Notes under the pieces: generated by a model
What the model was told of the DNA's origin: nothing
Databases searched by the model: none
What the model saw: only the letters and a program-made list of their open reading frames with translations
Shown here: positions 35,451 through 45,897 of the stretch, piece by piece
How positions within the stretch are numbered: position 1 is the stretch's first letter
Layout: each line of letters starts with the position of its first letter
Translations under genes and position numbers: made by a program
DNA from: Hippopus hippopus
Lineage: Eukaryota; Mollusca; Bivalvia; Cardiida; Cardiidae
DNA: 64,000 nt
Assembly: GCA_946811185.2 (NCBI GenBank)
Contig: OX328102.1
Span: forward strand, 50,631,619-50,695,618
Reading direction: 5' to 3'

Positions 35451-35682
35451 TAACTCGACTTTTGACCAAAGTCATCTAAATTTGATTTGATAAGTATCGC
35501 ATGGACATGAACTAAATTGTCATCTTGAGTGCCTTCTTTGGTCACGTGACTTTGTATCAGGAAATTTATTTGTTTAACCTAAATAAATCAAGCTACGATT
35601 ACAACCGACGAAATCCGTGAAGCCAAATCGTGATAAATTCTTTCAAAACAACATTGCTTATTTAAAAACACCAACATACATG

Positions 35683-35952
35683 ATTCTTGCTCTCTTAAAT
35701 GAGGCTTTAATGCATTTGCAAAAAGTAACGACTCAGATCAGTCTGCGCAGTCCGCCTAGGCTTACCGGGGTCGAAACTTTTTTAACTTTTGGTAAGTTTT
35801 CTCTGTGTCCAAGGACCAGTCTATATCATGACTGAGTCAGTTGTTGAACAAAATAGATTTCATGGATGTATAATTGTATGATGATTTGTTTGGTATAAGG
35901 AATCGCAGAGATGCATTAAACCCCCCCCCCCTTTTCTCTCAGTACCGTTCAC
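35683..35952 (-). repeat. Family A MITE (decayed), with an 11-base C run
   Basis: tgaggctttaatgcatttgc, a decayed centre cagatcagtctgcgcagtcc, and a terminal C run at 35921-35931. Confidence 0.75.
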
Positions 35953-36084
35953 ATGTTTTACTCTTTCATATCTTGGACTTTTATTTATAGATATGCAATC
36001 AAACGTTTCTTGTGCTCAATTAGTTTAACGTAAATACTTCATACAGACTTTTTCCATCTTGCAGCAGATAGCTTTTCAAAACAT

Positions 36085-36150
36085 AGTGGCAAAAGGAGAA
36101 CTTGCGCGTTACGAGCAACTTCTCCTTTTCCCACAATGTTTTCACATGCA
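36085..36150. repeat. Family B hairpin core
   Basis: aaaaggagaacttgcgcgttac / gagcaacttctccttttccc. Confidence 0.8.
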
Positions 36151-36165
36151 TGTATTCATCTTTTA

Positions 36166-36360
36166 ACTCTTTATTCAAACATCAAAATTTTAGACTTGCC
36201 CAAATTGAAAGCATTTGCAGACAACAAAATCAGTGTGACGAAAAGATTATAACATGGTTTCTGAAGGGGTAGAAAACATTGTGGGAAAAAGAGAAAGTGC
36301 TAGTTACCCGTATGTTCTCCTTTTCTCACAATGGTTGTGAAAGTCTTCTGTTTTTTAAGA
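36166..36360 (+). repeat. Family B MITE
   Basis: Left arm aactctttattcaaacatca, core gaaaaagagaaagtgctagt and ttctccttttctcacaatgg. Confidence 0.78.
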
Positions 36361-36587
36361 GTCGTTTAAACTTGGGATATTGTGGTAAAGGGTCAAAAAT
36401 TATTTTTGGTAAGTGTCCAAATTTTACGAAAATTTAATCAAAGTGTCTGCTTCAAATTTCTTTTAGGGCAATAGAGTTTACTAACTGGATTCCCTGATGT
36501 TATCGATAGTTAGTTAGTATTTGTAAATTGTTACTAGTTGATTAATGTATATTTTCTCACAATAAAAATGTTGAAGACAAATTTTTG

Positions 36588-36668
36588 TTCGTTTGTTTTA
36601 TTGTTTATTTGTTTGGCGTTTTACGTCGTTTTCAAAGTTATTCCAGTTATATCGTGGCAGCCTGTGCA
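36588..36668 (-). repeat. SINE-like tail (reverse orientation)
   Basis: tttgtttggcgttttacgtcgttttcaa followed by gttattccagttatatcgtg, the same tail type as at 15710. Confidence 0.5.
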
Positions 36669-36761
36669 CCTATCCATGCTTTCCTGGAGATTCTTTAACC
36701 TTTATTTCGCAGAATATTTAGGATTCTTTCTGCTGGTTAATTTCCCACATAAACAATGTTA

Positions 36762-36992
36762 TGCATGATATTAAGCAAGTCATTACATTATTATGAATCC
36801 ATAAAACCCTTTTGTTTGACAATCAACTGAATCATGAGGTAAAGTGGTTCTTGGACATGCGAAAAATTGACCAATAGCAAAAGGTTTCGGTTGTTAGACA
36901 AAGTGATTTTATGGATCAACAATAATTTGTGATGACTTACTTGATACAATGCATGTCATATATGCATTAAGCCTCCTACTCACAGGGCACGA
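36762..36992 (+). repeat. Family A MITE lacking its centre
   Basis: Keeps the arms (tgatattaagcaagtcatta, ttggacatgcgaaaaattgac, ctcacagggcacgac), but the ggtcagcctgcg palindrome is deleted. Confidence 0.65.
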
Positions 36993-37248
36993 CACTTTAT
37001 CTCGCTCATTCCGAAAGCAAAACACAAAAGATACATGTAAATAGAAGGAATAAAGGGTTTTGAAATGAGGAACAAGAATTGTATGAAATAACACAGTTCC
37101 CTTCAAATTCAACAGGCTATCGTAAAGAATTTAGTGACTGTGTAGATCACGATCAGGTTACACGAAAATATCAAAGACACGCAATATATTGATATTTTTT
37201 TTTTTTGGAAACAAGCCATTTTTTTTTAAATATAACTGATTCATACTC

Positions 37249-37502
37249 TATAACAAGGGATCTTAATGCATCTGCAAAAAGTATCGACTCGGGTCAGCCT
37301 GCGGAATCTGCACAGGCTAACCTAGGCCAAAACTTTTTGCTATTGTTCAATTTTCTGCATGCCAAAGGACCATTCTACCTCATGACTCTATAGATTGTTA
37401 TACAAAATGGATTTAATAGATCCATGATCATGTGATGACTTGTTCGGTTTAATGCAATACGGAAATGCATTTAGCCCCCTTTTCACAGTGCATAGCTCAA
37501 AT
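37249..37502 (-). repeat. Family A MITE
   Basis: aacaagggatcttaatgcat, centre cgggtcagcctgcgg / gcacaggctaacctagg, right end agcccccttttcacagtgca. Confidence 0.82.
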
Positions 37503-37654
37503 CTTTGTATAGCACTCTGACAGCAGGACATGTTTTTGACCTTGGGGGCACAAAGGGTCTTTTTTTTTTCTTTTGGTAAACGGACAATACCAGCTATTTG
37601 CATTATACACCCTATTGTTACAGACAACAATTATTCTCATTATACTATCTTTTT

Positions 37655-37850
37655 TAACCCCTTACCAAACGATTTCATTTTAGCCTTGTCCAGACTGAAA
37701 GTATTTGCAGATGACAAATTAAATCTTACTTGAAACATAAAATTTGTCAATCAAAAGGTAGAAAACAGTGTTGGAAAAAAAAAAAATGCTGGTTACCAGC
37801 ATTTTCTTCTTTTCCAACATTGTTTTCAAAGGCTTCTCATTCAAGGGCAT
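37655..37850 (+). repeat. Family B MITE
   Basis: Left arm ccccttaccaaacgatttca; hairpin aaaaatgctggttaccagca ttttcttcttttccaacatt. Confidence 0.82.
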
Positions 37851-37915
37851 TACAAGTCTGGATCGTAATGAGGCTTTCACACCATAAGTAAAATGTGGAT
37901 TATTAAACGGCACAT

Positions 37916-37940
37916 ATTTATTTATTTATTTATTCATTTA
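37916..37940. repeat. (TTTA)n microsatellite
   Basis: tatttatttatttatttatt run. Confidence 0.9.
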
Positions 37941-38202
37941 AGTCTCATCAGTGTACATTTAGCTAAAAGGATAAAAGAATAAAACAGGTATATAATAATA
38001 TATCCAGATAAAACATGTACAATGCCACTTTTCTGTTAGAGTTATAAGAGACTATATCTAAGATAGTTAAAACCTATGTTAAACGCAAACATTTCAAATT
38101 TACTCTCATTCTACGTTTTCTCAATCCTCCTCTCTTCATCACTGACATAACATTATGTCATACATATTCTGGCTCACTTACCCTCTATCTCATCTAAATT
38201 CA

Positions 38203-38258
38203 ACTCTCTCTCTCGCTCTCTCTGTCTCTGTCTCTGTCTGTCTGTCTCTCTCTCTCCA
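38203..38258. repeat. CT/CTGT microsatellite
   Basis: Runs of ctctctctcg, ctctgtctctgtctgtctgt; it creates a spurious Arg/Glu-rich ORF on the minus strand. Confidence 0.9.
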
Positions 38259-38359
38259 GGACTATGTGTGTTAAATATGAATCCCAGCACAGAAAATAAA
38301 ACAAAGATAAACACAATATGAACTAATATCATATTACATATTGACCTTATTTTTTTTAA

Positions 38360-38578
38360 ACTCCTTACCAAATGGCAAAAACTAGCTTAGACTTATCCAC
38401 ACTGGAAGCAATTGCAAAATAAACATATCTAATAATTGAAATTTGTTATGAGAACGGTAGAAAACATTGTGGGAAAAGGAGAACATGCTGGTTACCAGCA
38501 CCCCCTCCCCATTCCACAATGTCCCCAAAATCCCCCTTTCTCCTGGAAGTGGAGATAATGTGGCAAAGGGTTAAAAAA
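38360..38578 (+). repeat. Family B MITE (complete)
   Basis: From aactccttaccaaatggcaa to taatgtggcaaagggtta: both ends and the hairpin core aaaaggagaacatgctggtt accagc are present. Confidence 0.85.
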
Positions 38579-38699
38579 TGTAATAATAATGAAAAGAATA
38601 GGTTATTTTTATGCAGAAATTAAACAACCAATTGTGCAGTCTATCAAATCTTGTGTTAAGTATATAATAAAGGGTTTGGGTGTTAATTTCACTATTTTT

Positions 38700-39888
38700 T
38701 CATTTGAAAGGACAAAAATTGTTTTTTTCTAAGTCTGACAAGTTATCAAAACCTTGACTCAGCTCCCTTGCTTTGTTACAAAGGGTATTTCTCAAAGGCT
38801 CATAAATAGGAAAATTAGTGATCACATGCTGCTCCGTTTCGATATCACTTTCACATATTGGGCAAATTCTCCCTTCTATGGGAATGTTTTCAAATCGTCC
38901 AGTTTCAAGACGTATTGGAGCAACCCCAAAACGAAATTTAGCCAGAGCAGATTTATGTTTAGTGGGCATTGAAACCCCAACATAATGTTCTCTTTTGTAA
39001 TCTGGTTTCAATGAATTATAGGTTCTGAGTTTATTTCTACCTCTGCCTTTTGTACCAGTTCTACTCGCTATACACATTTTCCAATCATTTACAAAAAGGT
39101 CCATGGTATAATTTTCTATAGTATTAACAAAATTCTTGGAAGATAAAGATGTATTTGTATTAAGCAAATGGCCCAGTTGTAGATCATTCACATGCTTCTT
39201 TAACATAAATTGCCAATTTTTACACTTTGTACTCGACTTTTTGTTAAAGTAATAAAAAACTTTTGAACTGATCCTGCTCGGGCCCATTTTCATAAACCTC
39301 ATCCACTGCCAAGCAACAGATTTCCACTGTTTCATATGTGGAGGTCTCTATCCAAGCCCCCCATACAGCGCATTATTTGGTGTGTATTTAACAACACCTA
39401 GATAAAATCGCATAGCGTTGTGCTGAACAGTATTGATGCATGAGTATGACTTGTTACTCCATATAGAGGCACCATATGCAATGACAGGCCAAACAGTGCT
39501 ATCAAAAAGTTTAGTGAAAACATTAAATGACAAACCCCCTACCCTTTTGGACTTGGCTATTAGCAATCCAGGTGCTCTGCTTGCTTTTTGTGCAACTGAC
39601 TTTGCTGTATTGTTAAAATATAGATGTTCATTTAAAAGGAGACCAAGGTAGATATACTTGATTGACAACAGCCAGACAAAACTCTCCACATGTAAAACTG
39701 TTTTTTGTCTTAACAGAAGATTGCGGTCTAAAATGTACTACATTACTTTTTTCCGGGTTTACAGTCATGAAATCATCAATGCACCATTTTGACGTTGTGT
39801 CCACCATACACGGTAGAGAATATTCATCATCCGCTATAAGAACAATATCGTCTGCATAAGCCGACGGCATAAGTCGGCATGAATACAT
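38700..39888 (-). pseudogene. LINE reverse transcriptase C-terminal part, 5'-truncated and frameshifted
   Basis: Three minus-strand frames read one protein in order. 39888-39628 holds the RT motif AYADDIVLIADDEYSL. 39689-39348 continues with YLGLLLNEHLYFNNTA and VWPVIAYGASIWSNKSYSCI. 39335-38700 ends with SALAKFRFGVAPIRLETGRF and a Cys/His-like CPICESDIETEQHV in which the last cysteine is Asn. The reading frame changes near 39650 and 39340, so the copy is dead. Upstream RT and any endonuclease are missing; the sequence beyond 39893 turns into family B DNA. The type is a LINE without RNase H; the clade is not assigned. Confidence 0.88.
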
Positions 39889-40160
39889 GTGAAAACATTT
39901 TTTTGAAAGGAGACATTGCTTCTTTTGTCACAATGTTGTGAAATTGCTGCTACACGAAAAAGGTCGTCTGTTTTAGTAATGGGTTTAACTCTCTACCAAA
40001 CAACAAAATTTCATGTGTGACAAAATTGAAAGCAATTGCAGACAAATTAGTTGTAAGCCAAAGGATGATTTATGTCTTTGAAAACGTAGAAAACAATGGT
40101 CACCATAATTTTCTCCTTTCTCTACGATGTTTTCAAAAAACTTTCTAGAGGTTCATTAAA
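39889..40160 (+). repeat. Two family B MITE pieces
   Basis: A core remnant gtgaaaacatttttttgaaagg ... cacaatgttgtg (39889-39950), then a longer copy with left arm aactctctaccaaacaacaa (39990) and hairpin remnant to 40160. Confidence 0.7.
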
Positions 40161-40197
40161 ACAGGGGATTGTATGGTAAAGTTAACGCTAAACATAA

Positions 40198-40440
40198 CAG
40201 AGCCATGTCCTGTGAAAAAGGGGGGTTTAATGCATCTGCAAAAAGGTATCGACCCAGGGCGGTCGGCGCAGTCCACACAGGCTGCCCTGTTTCAAAACTT
40301 TTTGAGTTAGGTAAATTTTCAACGTGCCCAAGGACCATTCTGCCACAGGATTCAGTCGGTTTTGAGACAAGATGAATTTTTGGATCCACAGTTATAGGAT
40401 AAGTGATGCATTAAACCGCCTTTTACCAGAGCATATCTGG
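40198..40440 (-). repeat. Family A MITE
   Basis: Ends agccatgtcctgtgaaaaag and ccgccttttaccagagcata, centre cccagggcggtcggcg / cacaggctgccctgt. Confidence 0.82.
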
Positions 40441-40526
40441 ACCTCTTTTGACAGCTAGAATTACAATCCTCTAAAACATTTGTATATAAACATATAAACA
40501 TGTATATCTTGTTCAAGTGACTAAAC

Positions 40527-40580
40527 AAGCGGACAATATAGATTCTGTTTTGTGCAGTCTGATCTTGATCTATGGTGGCC
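40527..40580. repeat. Family C palindrome, left half shortened
   Basis: gcggacaatatagattctgt joined to tgcagtctgatcttgatcta tggtggccgc. Confidence 0.7.
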
Positions 40581-40861
40581 GCAAAACCCCGTATTTTTAC
40601 CTATGGGGCTAAAAGAGGGATAAAAATATCTTGTTACAATAACAGGTATCATTTTCAGAAAAAAATGTTTTGATTACAAAGAATGTAATGCCGATAAGGA
40701 AATTTAAACAGAGAAAATAACCCCCAAAAATATGAATGTAAAAATCTACGTTTACAGGGTTTTCTTTCCGTTTTAAAGTTGTTTTTTTGTAAATACCTAT
40801 TGCTGGGTACAACGTGACTAAACTGTTTGCTGGGTACAACGTGATTTGGTAAAGTGTAGCC

Positions 40862-41060
40862 TACAAAAGGAGTCGTAGCCCGGAGGACCCGGGTTCGATC
40901 CTCATGGGATGTACCAGGTTTTTCTTGGGAGTGTCCTTGGGCAAAACGCTTCGGAGCCCTAGCCTAGTAATCGCGAAATCCAGGGCATACATGAATAAGA
41001 AAGCTGCAGCCATGATATGACTGAAACAATATTGAAATCGGCGTTACCAGTCACGAAAAT
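40862..41060 (+). repeat. tRNA-derived SINE fragment
   Basis: Starts near a B box-like gggttcgatcctc, continues with ccttgggcaaaacgcttcgg, and ends with the mollusc-type tail gccatgatatgactgaaaca atattgaaatcggcgtta. The 5' half with the A box is truncated. Confidence 0.65.
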
Positions 41061-41227
41061 GCAGGAGGGTCTTTCAGGTGAAAAATGATGTACTCCTATA
41101 CAATGGAGGGGAGGGAGTTGAAGATGACCTCCTCGTGGCGATTTAGGGTCAAAGTCCCTGGGCGAAAAAACTGGGTTCCTGTAAAAAATGTAAACCCCAC
41201 CTGTCTCACTCCTCCCTTTCCTTCTTG

Positions 41228-42256
41228 TGCGAAAAGGTGAACTTGCTGGTTACCTGCAGTTATCCTTTTGTTCAAAATTTTATCAGTCCTTTCCAAGACA
41301 AATCTCATCATTTAAGCAACACTTACAATACAATACAATACAATACAATACATTCAGTAATAAGGCCTCCGGCCTATGATACATGCATATATATACAAAC
41401 TTTTTACAGACTACGTTAATGCCCCGCATTTACCAAGTCTAACAATTTTTTTGACATAGATCCCTATCTGTTTTATTAGAATTATCACTAGACAAAAGTA
41501 AGTATAAATTTTCATTTGTCGGGCGGCCATTATACCAAGAAAATAAATAATCAGTCCTGATCTCATAATATTTTTCAAATATAAAAAAGGCATGAAATTG
41601 ATCTTCCACAATAGTTATGTTTCTTTCAGAAAAGCAAAATATACAAACTCGTTCCTCTCTTTACAATGACGTCCATATTCAATGCTTAGTTTATGGCTGG
41701 AGCAGCGGAAACGGAGAAGAGCGCGTTTATAAATAGGTAGCATAACTATCTCTAGATATCTTTCCATATGAAGCAAACTTTTAACATCTTGTAGAATTAG
41801 AAATATCACTATGCCAGGTTTGAGAACAACAATCATTTAACCTCTGTTTTAACATAATTATAATTTGTTTTACGTCCCCAACTTCTTGCGATATCCATAC
41901 TATACCAAATCCATAAAAAAATAGAAATTCTCGAACCTGACAGGCCCAGTTTGCTCTTCCACTATCATCAAGAATTTTCAACATATTATAACAGCTCTTT
42001 GGGTTTCTATTATTATCCATCTCAATTAACCTTAACCAATACTTAATAAATTTTATATGGTAGGATACAGCAATAGGTAACCTCCCGCACTCTCCAAGAG
42101 CCACTGCATTGTTAACAGATTGGTTTACACCCAAAAACTCCTTACAAAACTGATGATGAAATTGTTCTATACAACTTTTATACTTAGCTGGTTGTCTACA
42201 ACAGCTTTCAACTTGGACAAGTCTAAAAATTTTGTCGTCGCGTAACGGATTAAACA
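41228..42256 (-). repeat. Family B MITE split by a LINE insertion
   Basis: The hairpin part lies at 41228-41325 (cgaaaaggtgaacttgctgg ... aagacaaatctcatcattta) and the terminal arm at 42192-42256 (gtctacaacagctttcaact ... aattttgtcgtcgcg). The LINE fills the space between. Confidence 0.72.
41329..42190 (-). pseudogene. LINE ORF2 C-terminal end with 3' UTR and (ATTGT)n tail
   Basis: Minus-strand reading shows, in order, FCKEFLGVNQSVNNAVALGE and IKYWLRLIEMDNNRNPKSCY (42140-41950), NWACQVREFLFFYGFGIVWI, then in another frame ALLRFRCSSHKLSIEYGRH (near 41710) and a further shifted remainder. This is the usual C-terminal region of a bivalve/CR1-like LINE without RNase H. The 3' UTR has the short palindrome aggccggaggcct and ends in a tgtat-type tandem tail (41329-41353 on +). 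At least two frame changes make it a pseudogene; all upstream domains are missing. Confidence 0.8.
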
Positions 42257-42685
42257 TCAAGTATCTCTAATGTTTTTCACAGCGCTACTTTTCATGTCAA
42301 GATTTACGAAAGTCATCGACAAAGGCTCGCCTAATTACACTTTTCTTTACACTTCTAATCGAATTTTATCTCAACTGCCAACTTACGTCAGATAGTTTAT
42401 CTAGAGTCAGAGCTACTAATATAATGTACATGAAACCCAGTTTAAGCGCTTTGAGTTGTTGTTTTTTTAAATTAATTTTCGTTTATTTATCGTCACCACC
42501 AGTTGCCTATATGGGCGACGTCCCTCACCCACCAAGGGGCTGTTAGTTATGTTACGCGGATAATGCAAGAAACACACCTCTGATGCATGTGAGAAAAGTT
42601 GTCAGTGACTTGGAAAGAAAGTTGTGTCAGTACTTATGTCAGAAAGCCAGGAAACGCGTAGGTGCACTGAACGCCGTGATTTGAC
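42257..42685. other. Stretch without recognised gene
   Basis: Nothing coding. gtcaccaccagttgcctata ... caccaaggggctg near 42494 may be part of an old repeat. Confidence 0.35.
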
Positions 42686-43379
42686 CTTAAGCCGTAGTCA
42701 CACCCTACGTAGTTGACCGTCGTGGGAAATGACCGTAGTTAGCCGTAGTTGAACGTATTAAACGTCGTTGAACGTAGTTACACGTAGATAACCGTAGTTC
42801 AACGTAGCAATGAAAGCAGTTTGAACATGTTCAAAAATTGGTTACGGTTAAGTTCGATGTTTTGACCCTACTGTGACCATATTTTGAACATATTTGACCT
42901 TAGTTAACCCTACTTAACCGTAGTGTGCACTGTAGTTCACCGTACTTTTGGAAAAGCATCTTTTCTGCCAAGGCGGCATGGCTGAATTAGCTATCAACTA
43001 TTCCTGACTCATCAACTTCCAAAAGCACAATGACTGTAGCTTACCCGTACTGAGTAGGCGCAGCCACGGCGTTTTACCGTAGCTTAACGCAATTGACACT
43101 AACTAGCCGTAGTTGCGCGTACTTTGGACGTAGTTTATACGTAGAGTAACGAAGTTACACGTACCTAGGCATAGTGATATCCTAGTTAATCCTAGCCACT
43201 TTACTCACAGTTGAATGTAGTTGACCGTACTTACACGTGTTTCAACCTACTTAGACTTTATGTGTTTCTCCTTTTTGCCAATTTTGAACCTACTTCGTAC
43301 GTAACACTACGGCAGACTACGTTTGAAATGAACTACGGACAACTACGTGCATGACTGTAAATGTGACCATGGCTTTAGC
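42686..43379. mobile_element. 694-bp element with TTAAGCCGTAGTCACA-like ends filled with CGTAGTT motifs
   Basis: Left end ttaagccgtagtcacac and right end tgtgaccatggctttagc are imperfect inverted repeats. The interior carries about seven exact CGTAGTT heptamers, plus many one-base variants, spaced about 10-20 bp. Near the right end they are inverted (aactacg). There is no ORF. It looks like a non-autonomous DNA transposon whose body is built of transposase-type binding motifs; that role is inference. Confidence 0.68.
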
Positions 43380-43645
43380 TGTTAAAACGTTGTTAAACTC
43401 CAATACAATCAATCAGTGCAAGAAACAGGACGAAATGCATCCTAAGTTAGGCCCGCCTCTTCACGTGCTCAGTGTACGTACAGTGCCGTCACACGGGACC
43501 TCTATTTAAGGTCTCATCCGATAAAACTACTGTTTGCCAGCCATGGGAATCAAACCCAACCCCTCGAGTGGCCCGAAACTTGTCGTTCACGAGACTAAAC
43601 GCTATACCACTTGAGCTACTCAAGCTAGGCTGGACGCTGTGGCTC
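43380..43645 (-). repeat. tRNA-derived SINE (minus strand) and adjacent SINE tail
   Basis: Reading minus: gtagctcaagtggtatagcg (A box) and gggtttgattccc (B box), followed by a body with cccgtgtgacggcactgtac. At 43392-43425 a forward-oriented tail (aaactccaatacaatcaatc) belongs to another SINE copy. Confidence 0.65.
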
Positions 43646-43664
43646 TAATGCTATTCATATATTC

Positions 43665-43892
43665 TCTTTACCAAACAATACCGACGTTTAACGACCCTGA
43701 CAGAGAAGGCTTTTGAAAACATTGTGGGAAAAGGAGAAAATGCTGGTAACCGGCCTTCTCTCCTTTACCCACAATGTTTTCTACCCTTCTCAAAACGAAT
43801 TTCAATTTTTGAGTCATCTTTAGTTTGTTGTCCGCAAATACTTTCAATTTGAACTAGTCTGAAATTTTGTCGTTTGGTAAAGAGTTAAGTGT
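43665..43892 (-). repeat. Family B palindromic MITE (complete reference copy)
   Basis: Complete copy from tctctttaccaaacaatacc to gtcgtttggtaaagagtta. Terminal inverted repeat about ctctttaccaaac, hairpin ttgtgggaaaaggagaaaat / ctcctttacccacaatgttt. No coding capacity. Confidence 0.92.
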
Positions 43893-43996
43893 GTGTAAGC
43901 AAGGTAAATAGATTTACTTCCGGCTTTGTCGTTTTGTTATATGACCCAGATACCAAAATAACGCCAACAGTTCGCCATTGCCGTGAACGTACCTTA

Positions 43997-44200
43997 ACTC
44001 TTTACCAGACGACAAAATTTTAGTACGGTCCAAACTGAAGTATTTGCAGACGACATATCGGGTCAAAATCATGAGATTTGTCTTTGATAAGATAGAAAAT
44101 ACTGTGGGAAAATGGAAGAAAAATGCTGGTAACCAGCATTTTGTCCCTTTTCTCACAATTTTTAATTTCTCGTTAACACACAATATTTTGTGGTACAGTG
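43997..44200 (+). repeat. Family B palindromic MITE
   Basis: Left arm aactctttaccagacgacaa, hairpin aaatgctggtaaccagcattt. It is close to and opposite in orientation from the copy at 43665. Confidence 0.88.
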
Positions 44201-44539
44201 GTAAGTTTTGAATCGTATCTCCAAATTTCACATTCTTATTGTTAGAGCGATTGCGTATGTTTAGTGGTCACGTGATTGCAAAACTGATATCCGATTGGTT
44301 GTTTCGTAGGTAAATAGTGAGCGAAGTTCTATATTTAATGGTAAAGTACAGGCGCTAAATGTTTCTTGTGAGAAATACATGACTGGCCAAAGTAGCCTAA
44401 AGAACAAGGATTCTACAAGAGATAATTTTGTATATTTTTCTCTGAAGCTGTACATATTTTGTCTCTTCTTCAAAGGTAAATTTTTTCATTCATTTTCAAA
44501 TGATTTTTTTTAAATCCTTGTGCGATCAAGTATGAAAAA

Positions 44540-44890
44540 CACAGGGTGTTCATAATATATGTTACACTATTCAACTATGCCTCAGGTACAATGTTTATCA
44601 AGGTAATGGAATAAGATTTATACAAGTTAAAGACTAAAGTTTATTACATTTACAGAATGTTATGTAACATTGAACAATGAAGGCAGCTAGCGTCTTTCAA
44701 AACATACACCGGCTTTTACCAGATGTTCAATATGATGTCCATTTTGACGTCGCAGGATATTCGGCCTCTTCATGAAATTCACTTTCATAGATCTGGATTC
44801 TGATCAAGTTCATCTCTGGAACTACTGTTGCCTTAGGCTCATCTGGTGTTTGAGGGTGGATTTAAATGCACATCCTATGAGATGCTTTGC
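44540..44890 (-). pseudogene. Mariner-like transposase C-terminal remnant
   Basis: Reading minus, NILRRQNGHHIEHL (about 44775-44730) is the typical end of an IS630/Tc1/mariner-type transposase of the GHxEHL class. It is preceded by nucleotide similarity to the plus-strand remnant beginning at 45225 (the shared agttccagagat block). The outer end acagggtgttcataatatat (44541-44560) is a plausible terminal repeat. Several stops; no start. Confidence 0.7.
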
Positions 44891-44894
44891 GTGT

Positions 44895-45460
44895 AAGTGA
44901 TGTATTTGGGCCTTTCTTCTTCGAATACAGTGAAGATGACCCTGCAAAAATTACAAGAAACGATATTTGCAGCTCTTTACTTGAAGCAAAGGGTTATGCT
45001 AGCACCTTTTGGTGAAGTAAATAGTATAAGAGGAAATGCGGTTCTATCAAGATGGTACAACACCATACACAGACAATAGCATATTAGAATAATTGAGAAG
45101 CAAGTCTGAATCGAGAATGATCTAGAAAATCTAAAACAGAGCGACCTTGACCCCCCCCTCACTTGCCGGACATCAGCCGAGTGGACTTTTTTTTTCTGTG
45201 GGGTTTTCTCATGGACAACGTGCATAAACTCCACCCTTAGACAAAAGATGAGTTTAGGGCATCCATAGTTCCAGAGATCAGCCTGATTACATTCCAGATC
45301 GATTGAAGCAAATTTTCTGGCGAGACTGAATGTCCTTCAAAGTTAAAATGAACATCATCTTAAATATTTGGTGAAAATCGATGTACGATTTGAAAAGCGC
45401 CTGTCTCCTTTATTGTTCAACGTTACCCTATATACTGTACATGTCGTTAAACTTTATTCT
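44895..45460 (+). pseudogene. Mariner-like transposase remnant, DDE region, many breaks
   Basis: Plus-strand frames give in order VFGPFFFE (44905), RFYQDGTTPYTDNSILE (45037), LPDISRVDFFFLWGFL (45160-45205) and EFRASIVPEISLIT (45250). These match the expected blocks of a DDE/D transposase: GPxFFE, QDGATPH, SPDLxPxDFFLWG and the post-catalytic helix. The frame changes between blocks and there are internal stops. Its distal part is the same sequence as the minus-strand remnant at 44540-44890, so the two lie head to head. Confidence 0.75.
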
Positions 45461-45707
45461 TAAACCTATTTAATGGCATGAATTTCATTGTATTACCTTT
45501 ATAGGCAATACACCTTAGACAAACTTGAAAGTGTAACATAAATTATGAAATATCCTGCACATTATACTTCAGGCGTATGAAAAACCAGTAATAAATGCAA
45601 AACGATTAAATCTACCACCCTTTGAGTTTGTTAAACATTTGTTGTCAAAATATGATTTCAGTGCAGATCTACTATTTTTAATCCTTTCAGCTTAAAAGAC
45701 GTAAACA
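45461..45707. other. Upstream region of the SLC6 gene, no feature recognised
   Basis: AT-rich; no clear promoter elements were recognised. Confidence 0.35.
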
Positions 45708-45795
45708 CGGGCTTTACCGGACGCCATAGATCAAGATCAGACCGCACAGAACGTGCAGTCTGATCTTGGATCTATACCGTCCACTTGATTAGTCA
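45708..45795. repeat. Family C palindrome upstream of the transporter
   Basis: ggacgccatagatcaagatc pairs with gatcttggatctataccgtcc, a near-perfect hairpin ending about 100 bp before the ATG of the transporter. Confidence 0.88.
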
Positions 45796-45897
45796 AGCAT
45801 ATAGCACAAAACTGTTTCAATTGGTTATATTTTCAGCCGTCGAAAGATTTGTGTTTTATGTTTTGCACTGAAAGACTATAACTATCTGAATACAAAG

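Noticed and set aside
38174..38371. Arg/Glu-rich minus-strand ORF
   Set aside because: Explained by the CT/CTGT microsatellite.
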